14,871 nt of DNA from CBETVX01 sp965539935 (lineage in GTDB: Bacteria > Bacillota > Clostridia > Peptostreptococcales > Caminicellaceae): the NCBI GenBank assembly GCA_965539935.1, contig CBETVX010000061.1:1-14871 (forward strand), in the 5' to 3' direction. This document shows, one piece after another, positions 7,703 to 14,871 of the stretch. A program made the translations under genes and the position numbers. Numbering within the stretch: position 1 is the stretch's first letter; each line of letters opens with the position of its first letter. The notes under the pieces were generated by a model that was not told the DNA's origin, made no database searches, and saw only the letters and a list, made by a program, of their open reading frames with translations.

Positions 7703-9121
7703 TTACCTTTTAAGATTTACTAGTTCTTGAAGCATTTCATCGGTGGTTGTTATTATTCTGGAGTTAGCTTGAAACCCTCTTTGGGTAGTTATCATATTAG
7801 TAAACTCTTGACTTAAATCTACATTTGACATTTCTAAACTACCTGCTACTGTTAAACCAAATCCACTAGAACCTGGACTACCAATGATAGCATTGCCTGA
7901 ATTTACAGTTTCTTCAAAAAGATTACTAGAAGTTTTACTTAATCCTTCAGGATTTTTAAATTTTGCAAGGGCTATTTGGCCTAAGACCCTAGTTTTTCCA
8001 TTTGTAAAACCACCTACTATTTCTCCTGTTTGACCTATTTCAAATGAATCTAAAGTTCCCATGGTATATCCATCATTAGTGTCTTCATATACATCAGATT
8101 CATCTTCAAATTGGATTACATTGGATAAATCAACAGTAAAACTCATATCTTCTGCACCATTATCTAGTCCTGTTAACGTATAAGTAATTTCATCTACACC
8201 GCCTCCTGAGGTATCAATATTTCCATAACTATTAAAAGTTATAGTTGGAGTAGTCGGTGATGAGTTTGCTGCTTCCATACTTCCATCGTCTTTTACATAA
8301 AAGGCTTGTACTGACCATGTATTATAGCCATCTGTATTATCACCATCATCCTTTATAAAGGCAAGTTTTATATCATGTATACCACCTAAAGAATCATATG
8401 CTTGTATAGTGGTTTCTCTAGCTACACAGTCTTTATAATCATCGTTTAATTCATAATAAGTAATAGTTACTCCATCTACAGTTTTAGTTTTTTCTTCATA
8501 AATGTATTCTCCACCACTAGGATCTCCATAGATGCCTGGAGGATTACCAGTACCGTCATCAATAGTCTGTCTGTCAACAGTACCAGTATCTAAATTACCT
8601 GCTAAAGTAATCTCACTAGTTACATTTGGGTCATAAGTTTGGGACATTTCTATTTTTAATCCTTCCAAAGTTGCACCTAATGTTCCAGTTTCATCTGCCA
8701 TATATCCAAGGACTTTCATACCAGTAGAGGTAACTAAATTTCCATTTTCATCTAGGGTGAAGTTTCCTGATCTAGTATAGCTTTTATCTAAAAAGTTTTC
8801 ATCGGAAGATACCATAAAAAACCCTTCACCATCTATCATTAAATCAGTTGCAACATCAGTTCTTTCGACAGCTCCCTGTGTATGATTAACACTTATTGCT
8901 GCTACATCGGCACCTAGACCAACTTGCATTGGATTTGTTCCTCCACGACCTTCTTGAGCAGAGCTAGCACCTTGTAGAGTTTGATTAAATACTTCTTCAA
9001 AAGTTACATTTGAACTTTTGTATCCAACAGTATTTACATTGGCAACATTGTTACCGATTGTATCCATTTTAAGTTGATGTGCTTTTAAACTAGATACGGC
9101 TGAATACATTGATCTCATCAT
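7703..9121 (-). CDS. flgE: FlgE, flagellar hook protein
   Basis: FlgE polymerises into the hook that joins rod and filament. It has 472 residues. The N-terminal rod/hook helix reads MMRSMYSAVSSLKAHQLKMD, followed by TIGNNVANVNTVGYKSS. The C terminus has the matching helix SNVDLSQEFTNMITTQRGFQ and ANSRIITTTDEMLQELVNLK. The middle contains the hook D2 region (ETTIQAYDSLGGIHDIKLAF, 236-255). The GLTVAGSLEMSNVDL junction is typical. A single cysteine, C232, lies just before the YDSLGG strand. The Shine-Dalgarno AGGAGG is 9 nt from ATG. The gene is preceded by an 85 nt gap that can fold and followed by a GC-rich hairpin, so its output may be set apart from its neighbours. FlgE rather than FlgF/FlgG is favoured by length and by its flgD neighbour. 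Confidence 0.96.
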   Translation of the reverse strand: MMRSMYSAVSSLKAHQLKMDTIGNNVANVNTVGYKSSNVTFEEVFNQTLQGASSAQEGRGGTNPMQVGLGADVAAISVNHTQGAVERTDVATDLMIDGEGFFMVSSDENFLDKSYTRSGNFTLDENGNLVTSTGMKVLGYMADETGTLGATLEGLKIEMSQTYDPNVTSEITLAGNLDTGTVDRQTIDDGTGNPPGIYGDPSGGEYIYEEKTKTVDGVTITYYELNDDYKDCVARETTIQAYDSLGGIHDIKLAFIKDDGDNTDGYNTWSVQAFYVKDDGSMEAANSSPTTPTITFNSYGNIDTSGGGVDEITYTLTGLDNGAEDMSFTVDLSNVIQFEDESDVYEDTNDGYTMGTLDSFEIGQTGEIVGGFTNGKTRVLGQIALAKFKNPEGLSKTSSNLFEETVNSGNAIIGSPGSSGFGLTVAGSLEMSNVDLSQEFTNMITTQRGFQANSRIITTTDEMLQELVNLKR

Positions 9122-9145
9122 AATTATGACCTCCTAATTATTTTA

Positions 9146-9174
9146 ATTAAGCCGTAAATAATCCCATCTGTCAG
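9146..9174 (-). promoter_or_regulatory. Possible internal promoter before flgE
   Basis: The minus strand has CTGACA (9174-9169), a 17 nt spacer and CTTAAT (9151-9146). This matches the housekeeping sigma consensus at 5 of 6 and 4 of 6 positions. A start about 7 nt downstream would leave a short leader that still holds the flgE Shine-Dalgarno. In AT-rich DNA such matches arise by chance, so confidence is low. Confidence 0.25.
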
Positions 9175-9222
9175 TCAGAGATTAAAGCTCCCTTATGAAG
9201 GTCCAGCTATATTATTACGGCT
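9150..9222 (-). promoter_or_regulatory. Foldable leader RNA before flgE, candidate three-way junction
   Basis: On the minus strand AGCCGTAATAAT (9222-9211) can pair with ATTATTTACGGCT (9162-9150), giving 12 bp with one bulged T. Inside are two smaller hairpins: AGCT..CCTT-CAT-AAGG..AGCT (9208-9186) and TCTG-ACTGA-CAGA (9179-9167). The outer 5' arm is made of the last codons of the upstream gene, whose TAG stop (9209-9207) lies inside the structure. It does not match any riboswitch class I know. The element may be a translation-coupled regulator or a chance fold. Confidence 0.4.
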
Positions 9223-9578
9223 CCATCTATATTAGTAAATACGCTATCCTTTAACTGATTATCAATAGCAGCAGTTATAACAGTATTATTTTTTACGCTT
9301 GCCACAAAGGCTTTATTGTCCATGAGTATTAAAGCTTCTTTAACCCCTTTTTGACTGGCCTTTGTTATTGCACTGTTTAATCTGTTAATTTCACTATTAG
9401 TTAAATCAATGTTTCTTGATTTTAGTCTTTCTAAAGCATGTTTAGAGAATTTAACACTGTTTTTTTTGTTAATTGTATCTAAAACTTCTTGAAAGGTTTT
9501 ATGAACTTTTGCAGGTGTATTAATTGAACTAACATTGTTACTCTTTACAGGTATATTTTTAATATTTATTCTATTCAA
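9207..9578 (-). CDS. TIGR02530-family flagellar operon protein
   Basis: The protein has 123 residues and is found in many Firmicute flagellar operons between flgD and flgE; its molecular role is not established. The conserved core is FSKHALERLKSRNIDL (44-59), then a helix, then GVKEALILMDNKAFVASVKN (78-97) and TVITAAID, matching my memory of TIGR02530. It has no signal peptide or membrane segment, so it is either cytoplasmic or exported by the flagellar route. The start is TTG 9576-9578, preceded by AGGAGGTGAAGCT. The last codons overlap the foldable region before flgE. A role in hook assembly is suggested only by its neighbours. Confidence 0.85.
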   Translation of the reverse strand: MNRINIKNIPVKSNNVSSINTPAKVHKTFQEVLDTINKKNSVKFSKHALERLKSRNIDLTNSEINRLNSAITKASQKGVKEALILMDNKAFVASVKNNTVITAAIDNQLKDSVFTNIDGAVII

Positions 9579-9599
9579 AGCTTCACCTCCTGTAGAAAA

Positions 9600-10031
9600 T
9601 TATTCTACATCCAATCCATAACCTTCAACAGCTTTATTTAGATTAATTAACTGATTTACTATTTCTATATTATTATTGAGTATCTCGGCTTGAGTTGCTT
9701 TATTTTCATCAATTGTATCTATTATATTTACAATTCCATTTATAATGTCTTCATTATAAGAATCTAGAGATTGTTGTATACTACTTAAAAGATCTGAATT
9801 GCTTTCCAAATTCTCATTTACTTGCTGTAATTGTTCTAATGAACTGAATTGAGCCATTTGAGATATAAATTCAGTGTTATCTACAGGATTCAATGGATCT
9901 TGGTATTTCAATTGGGTAATCAACAAGTTTAAAAAAGCATTTTTATCTAACTGATCATTGGCGGTAGTTCCTTGTGATTCATAGCTACTACTTAAAAGAT
10001 CGTTTGAAGTTGATGTAATAGTGTTTGACAT
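9600..10031 (-). CDS. flgD: FlgD, hook cap/scaffold protein (short form)
   Basis: FlgD caps the growing hook and guides FlgE assembly. Only 143 residues are present: the conserved N-terminal domain with NAFLNLLITQLKYQDPLNPV (31-50) and the following DNTEFISQMAQFSSLEQLQQ (51-70), then a helical tail. The C-terminal Ig-like and tudor-like domains of proteobacterial FlgD (about 230 residues) are absent, as in Bacillus subtilis, so this is not a truncation. A strong AAAGGAGGT precedes ATG and overlaps the fliK stop region (12 nt gap), suggesting coupling. Confidence 0.95.
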   Translation of the reverse strand: MSNTITSTSNDLLSSSYESQGTTANDQLDKNAFLNLLITQLKYQDPLNPVDNTEFISQMAQFSSLEQLQQVNENLESNSDLLSSIQQSLDSYNEDIINGIVNIIDTIDENKATQAEILNNNIEIVNQLINLNKAVEGYGLDVE

Positions 10032-10043
10032 GTCATACCTCCT

Positions 10044-11462
10044 TTATCCTAAGTAATCTATGGTTGAATTAATATTATTTAAACTTTTTGAAATAGGATT
10101 ATAGTAATCCTCTTTAATAACTACATCAATATTCTCATTTGAAATAATTCTTCTTGGGTTTTTCTTTTTAAAATAATATTGATTTTGATTTCCATTAGAA
10201 TTATGATTTACTGAAACACTGAATTCTTGAACTTGAAGTCCTTTATCATCTAAAGCAGATCTAAGGTCATCTAAATTTGATTCAATTGCTTCTTTAACTA
10301 TATAATTTTCCACATCAAATTTTGCGATTACTATGCCTCTTTCTATTACGATTTTCATGGAAATGTCTCCAAGACTTTCAGGTTTAAGTCGTAATAACAT
10401 TTCCGACGTATTATCATCTATTGTGATATTTGCACTTTCTATTATTTGATTAACAATATTATTGAAGCTATTAATTGAATTATAATTTACCAATTTGCTA
10501 ACTTGATTTAACTGAATTGAATTATTGTTAAGCTTGTTTTCTGTGTTCTCACCATTTAAATCAATATGGTTATTATCAAACAGTTGATTTACAGAGTTTT
10601 TTTGTGTTCTCTTATCATTAAATGTAATTTTTGAGTTAACTGTCTTTTTATTCTCAGAAACTTGATTATGTTCTAATTTAATTGCAGTTTCTTTATTAGA
10701 ACTATTGGGTTCATCTGAAATATGATTATCCTTACTTTCAGTTATTTCATCTGAATTCAACTGTGTTTCATTTAAGTCTATTAATTGACTTCCAAGGGGT
10801 TGCTTAGCACTTTTATAATTTGTAGCCAAATTCTCTATCTTTTCTAATGCTTGATTTATTTTCTCCAATAATATTAACTCAGTTGTTTCTGTTTCAGATG
10901 CTGTTATTATTTCTGAATTAGTTACTTCTATTTCACTATTCATATTAATCTTGAACGATTGCATAAATTGACTAATTTCTGTTATTTCTTGCAATAATAA
11001 ATCAGGTTTAATTGTATTTAATTTATTGATTATATTATTTAAACTAAATATTAAATCATTTAATTTATTTATTTCCAAATTTAAATTTGATTCTTCAATA
11101 GTTCCCTTTATATTTAATAATACATTTAAAATTTCTTCGTTTATTTCTTCAACATCAATATCATTTTTTATAAGTTTTTGCTTGATGTTTTTAAGATTAT
11201 TAATAGCTAATAAACCGTCTTTATTAGTACTTTCTTGATTACCATATAGATTGTTTTCAACAAGAGAATCTTGATTTTTTTCATTATTTTCATTTTGGAG
11301 GGAACTATTTTCATCACTAATTTTTTTTGAGACTATGTTTTTAAAATCATTATTTTCTACATAATCTGCATTGCCTGATATTTGTGTTGTTTTAATACTA
11401 GAATCTACTGATTTATTTGAAGCAATGATAAAATTATTTTCTAAATTCATCTCAATCATCAT
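10044..11462 (-). CDS. fliK: FliK, hook length control protein
   Basis: FliK measures the hook and signals FlhB to change export specificity. It has 472 residues. The long N-terminal part is Asn/Glu/Ser-rich with poor conservation and little predicted fixed structure, as expected for the ruler part. The C-terminal hook-length domain (about 353-418) has LRLKPESLGDISMKIVIERG (357-376), then LDDLRSALDDKGLQVQEFSV, the family pattern. A basic tail follows. Its position after the YlxF-like gene and before flgD is standard. Three in-frame starts lie close together: the first ATG (11462) is only 4 nt from GGAGG, while the second (11459) is 7 nt away and may be the true start. Confidence 0.92.
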   Translation of the reverse strand: MMIEMNLENNFIIASNKSVDSSIKTTQISGNADYVENNDFKNIVSKKISDENSSLQNENNEKNQDSLVENNLYGNQESTNKDGLLAINNLKNIKQKLIKNDIDVEEINEEILNVLLNIKGTIEESNLNLEINKLNDLIFSLNNIINKLNTIKPDLLLQEITEISQFMQSFKINMNSEIEVTNSEIITASETETTELILLEKINQALEKIENLATNYKSAKQPLGSQLIDLNETQLNSDEITESKDNHISDEPNSSNKETAIKLEHNQVSENKKTVNSKITFNDKRTQKNSVNQLFDNNHIDLNGENTENKLNNNSIQLNQVSKLVNYNSINSFNNIVNQIIESANITIDDNTSEMLLRLKPESLGDISMKIVIERGIVIAKFDVENYIVKEAIESNLDDLRSALDDKGLQVQEFSVSVNHNSNGNQNQYYFKKKNPRRIISNENIDVVIKEDYYNPISKSLNNINSTIDYLG

Positions 11463-11518
11463 CTCACCTCCTTTCCCAGAGAAACTAAATCATAATATAC
11501 TAAATAAAATATTATATA

Positions 11519-12763
11519 TTATGGATTTGGATAAGTGATTTTTTTTGAAATTTCAGATGATAAATTAGTATCTAGATTTGAAAGTATACCAGCTAATTTT
11601 CTATCACTAAATTTTTTTAATACTGCAATGGCCAAATCTTCATCATTTAATGTAATACTTTGACCATTATTTAGGGTATAAACCTGGGCCTCATTACTAT
11701 TTATAAAAAGTCTTTTTATGAGGTCTGCTATCTGGCTTTCATTCATTTTATCATATATAGAAGTAAGATTATTAACATTTGATTCAAAGTTTCGATATAT
11801 TTTTAAAGCCTTTAATATATCATCTGTAATTTTATCTTCACCCTTTAATAAAATCTCTTGTTCTTTAATATTATTAATTAACTCAAAAACAAAATCGTCA
11901 TCATTTACTTTAGATAAAATTTGAGCACCTTTTATCAAATCCATATTTCTATATATAGTTGCTAGTTCTTCAATTTTATATGTTTCATTGTTACCTAATA
12001 TATCTATCAATTTTTCAGGATTTTCTGTTGAATATATTTCTGCAATATTTAAAAGTTTAGAATTGTTATCCTCTAAAGCACTTATTAATCTAAAAAGTTC
12101 AGCTTTCTTATCATCTGAAGAAATATTTTCTAAAATTTTATTCCTATAATTTAAGTCTAGATAACTTAGTAATTCTGCAGCAATATCTGAATTCATCACT
12201 TCAAATATTTGCCCAAGTTCTTTATAGGTTGTTGTACCATTGTTTATTGATTCAACTATCTTATTACGGCCAGAAATTAATGAAAGTTCTTCATATAATT
12301 CAGCTTTATTTGATATTTCACTTACTTTTTCTTCTTCGATTTGTTTTTCTACACTGGCCAATACATCTTTTTTGACAACCGTTTCTCGAATACTTTCAAC
12401 TACTTCTTTTGTTTTACTAGGATTTTGTTTTAACATTACTTTAATAATATCAGAATATAATTTCTCATCTTCATTTTTTATTACCATCAACTTATCAACC
12501 GCTCTGTTATTATCTATATTTATAATATAGCTAGCGATTTCTGTTATCTGCTCATTTAATTCTTCTTCAGTAGGATAGGATTTAAAGTGTTCTCCTAAAC
12601 TTCCAGGTAGCAAAACTAAATATTTATTCATTTCTAGCTTCATATTATCATTAGTATGGTAGATTATACTTAATAGAAATATCGGCACAAATGTAAAAAC
12701 AATAAATATAATTAGTATTATCTTTCCTACACTTAAACTTTTTTCGGTTTTATTTTTTTTCAT
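11519..12763 (-). CDS. MotE/YlxF-like membrane protein with repeated FliG/MgtE_N-like segments
   Basis: This occupies the place of Bacillus ylxF, between fliJ and fliK, but at 414 residues it is about twice the usual size. A basic start leads to one membrane helix (about 14-35); the rest should face outward. The stretch 120-160 is Glu/Lys-rich and probably coiled coil. Several helical units share a pattern of the type 'L-x-x-I-Y/F-x-x-M ... A-x-x-L/I-L': 180-214 (LGQIFEVMNSDIAAELLSYL), 264-299 (LATIYRNMDLIKGAQILSKV), 330-352 (LTSIYDKMNESQIADLIKRL) and 376-409 (AVLKKFSDRKLAGILSNLDT). MotE-type proteins chaperone or support the stator in some bacteria; a similar role is possible but unproven. 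The start ATG lies 4 nt after the fliJ stop, with AGGTGA overlapping that stop. Confidence 0.75.
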   Translation of the reverse strand: MKKNKTEKSLSVGKIILIIFIVFTFVPIFLLSIIYHTNDNMKLEMNKYLVLLPGSLGEHFKSYPTEEELNEQITEIASYIINIDNNRAVDKLMVIKNEDEKLYSDIIKVMLKQNPSKTKEVVESIRETVVKKDVLASVEKQIEEEKVSEISNKAELYEELSLISGRNKIVESINNGTTTYKELGQIFEVMNSDIAAELLSYLDLNYRNKILENISSDDKKAELFRLISALEDNNSKLLNIAEIYSTENPEKLIDILGNNETYKIEELATIYRNMDLIKGAQILSKVNDDDFVFELINNIKEQEILLKGEDKITDDILKALKIYRNFESNVNNLTSIYDKMNESQIADLIKRLFINSNEAQVYTLNNGQSITLNDEDLAIAVLKKFSDRKLAGILSNLDTNLSSEISKKITYPNP

Positions 12764-12767
12764 AGTA

Positions 12768-13214
12768 TCACCTAATATTTGTCCTATTTAAATATGTTAC
12801 TATTTCATCTATCATTTTTTCTTCAGTTGCTTTGATTTGTAAATTATGTTCCATAAGTTTTTTTTCCTTTAATTTTTCCATGATTTTTTTTTCTTTATTT
12901 AAATTAATTAGTCTCTGTCTTATGTTTTTTATTTCTTCTTCTGTCCTATTTATTTTAAAGTTTTGATAATTTATCTGTTCATTTAATTTAGATTTATATT
13001 GATTTATATTTTTAATAAAACTTATATAACAACCCTTTTTTAAATTATCTTCAATAGCTAAATTATAATTTTTATCTAGATCAACTAAGTTATTTAAAAT
13101 TCTTATTTCTTCTTTAAGATCATTTTGTGCAATGCTTAATTCATTCATTATTTCTTTTTCTTTGTTTTTAAATAAGTTTAATAAGTTTTCATATCTAAAT
13201 TTAAAGTTTTGCAT
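12768..13214 (-). CDS. fliJ: FliJ, flagellar export chaperone/ATPase stalk
   Basis: FliJ is the coiled-coil stalk inside the FliI ATPase ring. It has 148 residues, the usual size, and is almost entirely charged heptad-like helix, rich in Lys, Glu, Asn and Leu. The start FKFRYENLLNLFKNKEKEIM (4-23) matches the FliJ N-terminal pattern F-x-x-x-L-x-x-L-L-x-x-x-E. There is no membrane segment. The sequence is weakly conserved, so the call rests on this pattern and the position right after fliI. The Shine-Dalgarno AAGGAG is 6 nt before ATG. Its TGA stop overlaps the Shine-Dalgarno site of the next gene. Confidence 0.9.
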   Translation of the reverse strand: MQNFKFRYENLLNLFKNKEKEIMNELSIAQNDLKEEIRILNNLVDLDKNYNLAIEDNLKKGCYISFIKNINQYKSKLNEQINYQNFKINRTEEEIKNIRQRLINLNKEKKIMEKLKEKKLMEHNLQIKATEEKMIDEIVTYLNRTNIR

Positions 13215-13237
13215 AATAATCTCCTTACTAAAGAGAA

Positions 13238-14545
13238 TTATTTAAAAATATTTTTTAGTATGGTTAAGGTATCATTAAAAGCAAAATTTTCATCCATACC
13301 TTGTTTTAAAAAAATATTTAATAAATCTATTTTGTTAATTGCTTCATCAATTTTTTTATTGCTCCCTTCAGTGTAAGCTCCAATGTTAATTAAATCTTCA
13401 GCTTCACGATAAACAGATAATATTTCTTGAAAGTTTCTAGCTAATAAGTAGTGTTCTTCGTCAACTATTTTAGGCATAACCCTACTAACACTACCAAGTA
13501 AGTCGATGGCTGGATAATGACCTTTGTTAGCTAATTTTCTTGATAGAATTATATGTCCATCTAGTATTCCCCTTACTGCATCAGTAATTGGTTCATTTAA
13601 GTCATCTCCATCGACTAAAACAGTATATAATCCTGTAATCGATCCTTTATCGGAGTTTCCAGCTCTTTCTAAAAGTTTTGGTAAAACAGCAAAGACTGAA
13701 GGAGTATATCCTCTGGTTACAGGAGGTTCTCCTATTGCAAGTCCCACTTCTCTTTGAGCCATAGAAAACCTTGTTAGAGAATCCATCATTAACAGAACAT
13801 TTTTTCCTAGGTCTCTAAAATACTCTGCTATTGCAGTAGCCAATAATGCCCCTTTAGTTCTTACTAAGGCTGGCTTATCTGAAGTTGCAACAACAACCAC
13901 AGATCTTTTAAGACCTTCTTCTCCTAAATCATTTTCAATAAATTCTCTAACTTCCCTTCCTCTCTCACCAATTAGAGCTATTACATTTATATCTGCTTTA
14001 GTATTTTTAGCTATCATACCTAACAAGGTACTTTTACCTACTCCACTTCCAGCAAAAATTCCAATCCTTTGTCCTTTACCGCAAGTAAGTAAGCCATCAA
14101 TGGCTTTCACGCCTAAAGGAAGAACCTCAGATATTTTTTTTCTAAGGAGAGGATTTGGAGGTTCATTGTTAACAGGGTATTTGGTCTTTGACACTAGTGG
14201 TCCTTTACCATCTACTGGTTTACCCAGTCCATCTAAAACCCTACCTAATAACTGAGAGCCAACATTAACTTTTAAAGAATGCCCAGTTGCAACAACCTTA
14301 CTACCAGGTCCTATTCCAGTCATCTCTCCAAGGGGCATCAAAAGTACAACTTCTCCTTTGAAACCAACTACTTCAGATTTAATTGGTTCTCTACCTTTAA
14401 GGGGATAAATATAACAAACCTCACCAAGTTCAACAGCTGGACCTAAGGATTCTATGGTAAGTCCTACTAATTTGGAAACTTTACCACTATATTTGATTAG
14501 GTTAGAATTTTCTAGAGCATTCATATATTTTTTTAAAAATGGCAT
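13238..14545 (-). CDS. fliI: FliI, flagellum-specific export ATPase
   Basis: FliI is the hexameric ATPase that energises loading of export substrates; it is related to F1-beta. It has 435 residues, the usual length. Walker A GSGVGKST is at 166-173, the GERGREVREF motif with the catalytic glutamate at 193-202, and Walker B LLMMDS at 251-256 (D255). EPPVTRGYTPSVFAVLPKLL (273-292) and the following ERAG are strongly conserved in the type III ATPases. The N-terminal barrel (1-110) includes GRVLDGLGKPVDG (101-113). The start ATG lies 7 nt after the fliH stop with only a weak GCGAG-like site, so coupling to fliH translation is likely. Confidence 0.97.
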   Translation of the reverse strand: MPFLKKYMNALENSNLIKYSGKVSKLVGLTIESLGPAVELGEVCYIYPLKGREPIKSEVVGFKGEVVLLMPLGEMTGIGPGSKVVATGHSLKVNVGSQLLGRVLDGLGKPVDGKGPLVSKTKYPVNNEPPNPLLRKKISEVLPLGVKAIDGLLTCGKGQRIGIFAGSGVGKSTLLGMIAKNTKADINVIALIGERGREVREFIENDLGEEGLKRSVVVVATSDKPALVRTKGALLATAIAEYFRDLGKNVLLMMDSLTRFSMAQREVGLAIGEPPVTRGYTPSVFAVLPKLLERAGNSDKGSITGLYTVLVDGDDLNEPITDAVRGILDGHIILSRKLANKGHYPAIDLLGSVSRVMPKIVDEEHYLLARNFQEILSVYREAEDLINIGAYTEGSNKKIDEAINKIDLLNIFLKQGMDENFAFNDTLTILKNIFK

Positions 14546-14552
14546 TTCATTT

Positions 14553-14871
14553 TCACTCGCTTCTTAATATGTCTTCAAATGTTTTTTTGATTTGTTCAAA
14601 CTGAGTCCAAATGCTACTATCAACACTGCCAGATGGAGTATCAATAATACAACTTCCATGTTTAAGAGATTTATCTTGCTTTATCTTAATATCTGAAATA
14701 TTTTCAGATAAAGCAAGTATCTTGTCCTTTAAATCTGTAACTATATCATAATCCTCTGGACTAACTCTTAATGTTAAATTTTCTGTGTAAGTACATTTAT
14801 CTAAACCAAGCTTAATTAAGCTGCAAATAGTTTCATGATCATCTTGAATTTTTTTATTTAAAATTTTTTCA
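14553..14871 (-). CDS. fliH: FliH, flagellar export ATPase regulator (C-terminal part, cut by window edge)
   Basis: FliH holds FliI at the C ring and restrains its activity. About 106 C-terminal residues are visible. They include LTLRVSPEDYDIVTD, LKHGSCIIDTPSGSVDSSIW and TQFEQIKKTFEDILRSE at the end, the FliH/V-ATPase subunit E pattern (GxCIIxTxxGxVDxS). It stops at TGA 14553-14555, 7 nt before fliI, as in most flagellar operons. The N-terminal coiled coil lies outside the window. Confidence 0.93.
   Translation of the reverse strand, partial: EKILNKKIQDDHETICSLIKLGLDKCTYTENLTLRVSPEDYDIVTDLKDKILALSENISDIKIKQDKSLKHGSCIIDTPSGSVDSSIWTQFEQIKKTFEDILRSE

Noticed and set aside
9122..9206. Cyclic di-GMP riboswitch before flgE
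   Set aside because: Flagellar operons in Clostridia can carry one, but the conserved core bases of the c-di-GMP-I and -II classes are not visible here.
9600..10031. Truncated flgD
   Set aside because: The short form of about 140 residues is normal in Firmicutes, and the reading frame ends cleanly before the next gene.
1..14871. Mobile elements, CRISPR arrays, tRNA/rRNA genes or a novel defence-type system
   Set aside because: No transposase, regularly spaced repeats, RNA gene or unrelated cargo gene was found; coding density and gene order are those of a conserved flagellar operon.

Overview
This window is one uninterrupted stretch of a flagellar (fla/che-type) operon from a low-G+C Firmicute, most likely a member of the Clostridia. 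The composition is very AT-rich, Shine-Dalgarno sites are strong GGAGG types, and several genes start with TTG. FliY carries CheC-like phosphatase sites rather than being a plain FliN, FlgD is the short Gram-positive form, and an flbD gene is present. The order flgE-flbD-motA-motB-fliL-fliM-fliY-cheY-fliO-fliP-fliQ-fliR-flhB matches clostridial flagellar clusters. I cannot assign a genus.

All 20 genes lie on the minus strand, so transcription runs from base 14871 towards base 1. In that order: the tail of fliH, fliI and fliJ (export ATPase complex); a long MotE/YlxF-like membrane protein; fliK, flgD, a TIGR02530-type flagellar operon gene and flgE (hook assembly and hook length); flbD; motA and motB (stator); fliL; fliM, fliY and cheY (switch complex and its response regulator); then fliO, fliP, fliQ, fliR and the first part of flhB (membrane export gate). 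Both ends of the window cut through genes. Genes are packed tightly: motA/motB and fliM/fliY each overlap by 8 bp, and most other gaps are under 60 bp. No factor-independent terminator and no strong promoter is visible, so the main promoter should lie beyond base 14871.

Together the genes cover protein export (FliH/I/J and FliO/P/Q/R, FlhB), hook building and length control (FlgD, FlgE, FliK), torque generation (MotA/B, FliL) and direction switching (FliM, FliY, CheY). The stator looks like the sodium-type PomAB family.

I found no undescribed multi-gene system; this is a conserved locus. The points worth a second look are a foldable leader and possible internal promoter just before flgE, a GC-rich hairpin after flgE, the repeat-rich 414-residue MotE-like protein, sodium-type stator signatures, a lone cysteine in the hook protein, and a seven-base C run in the fliY linker.
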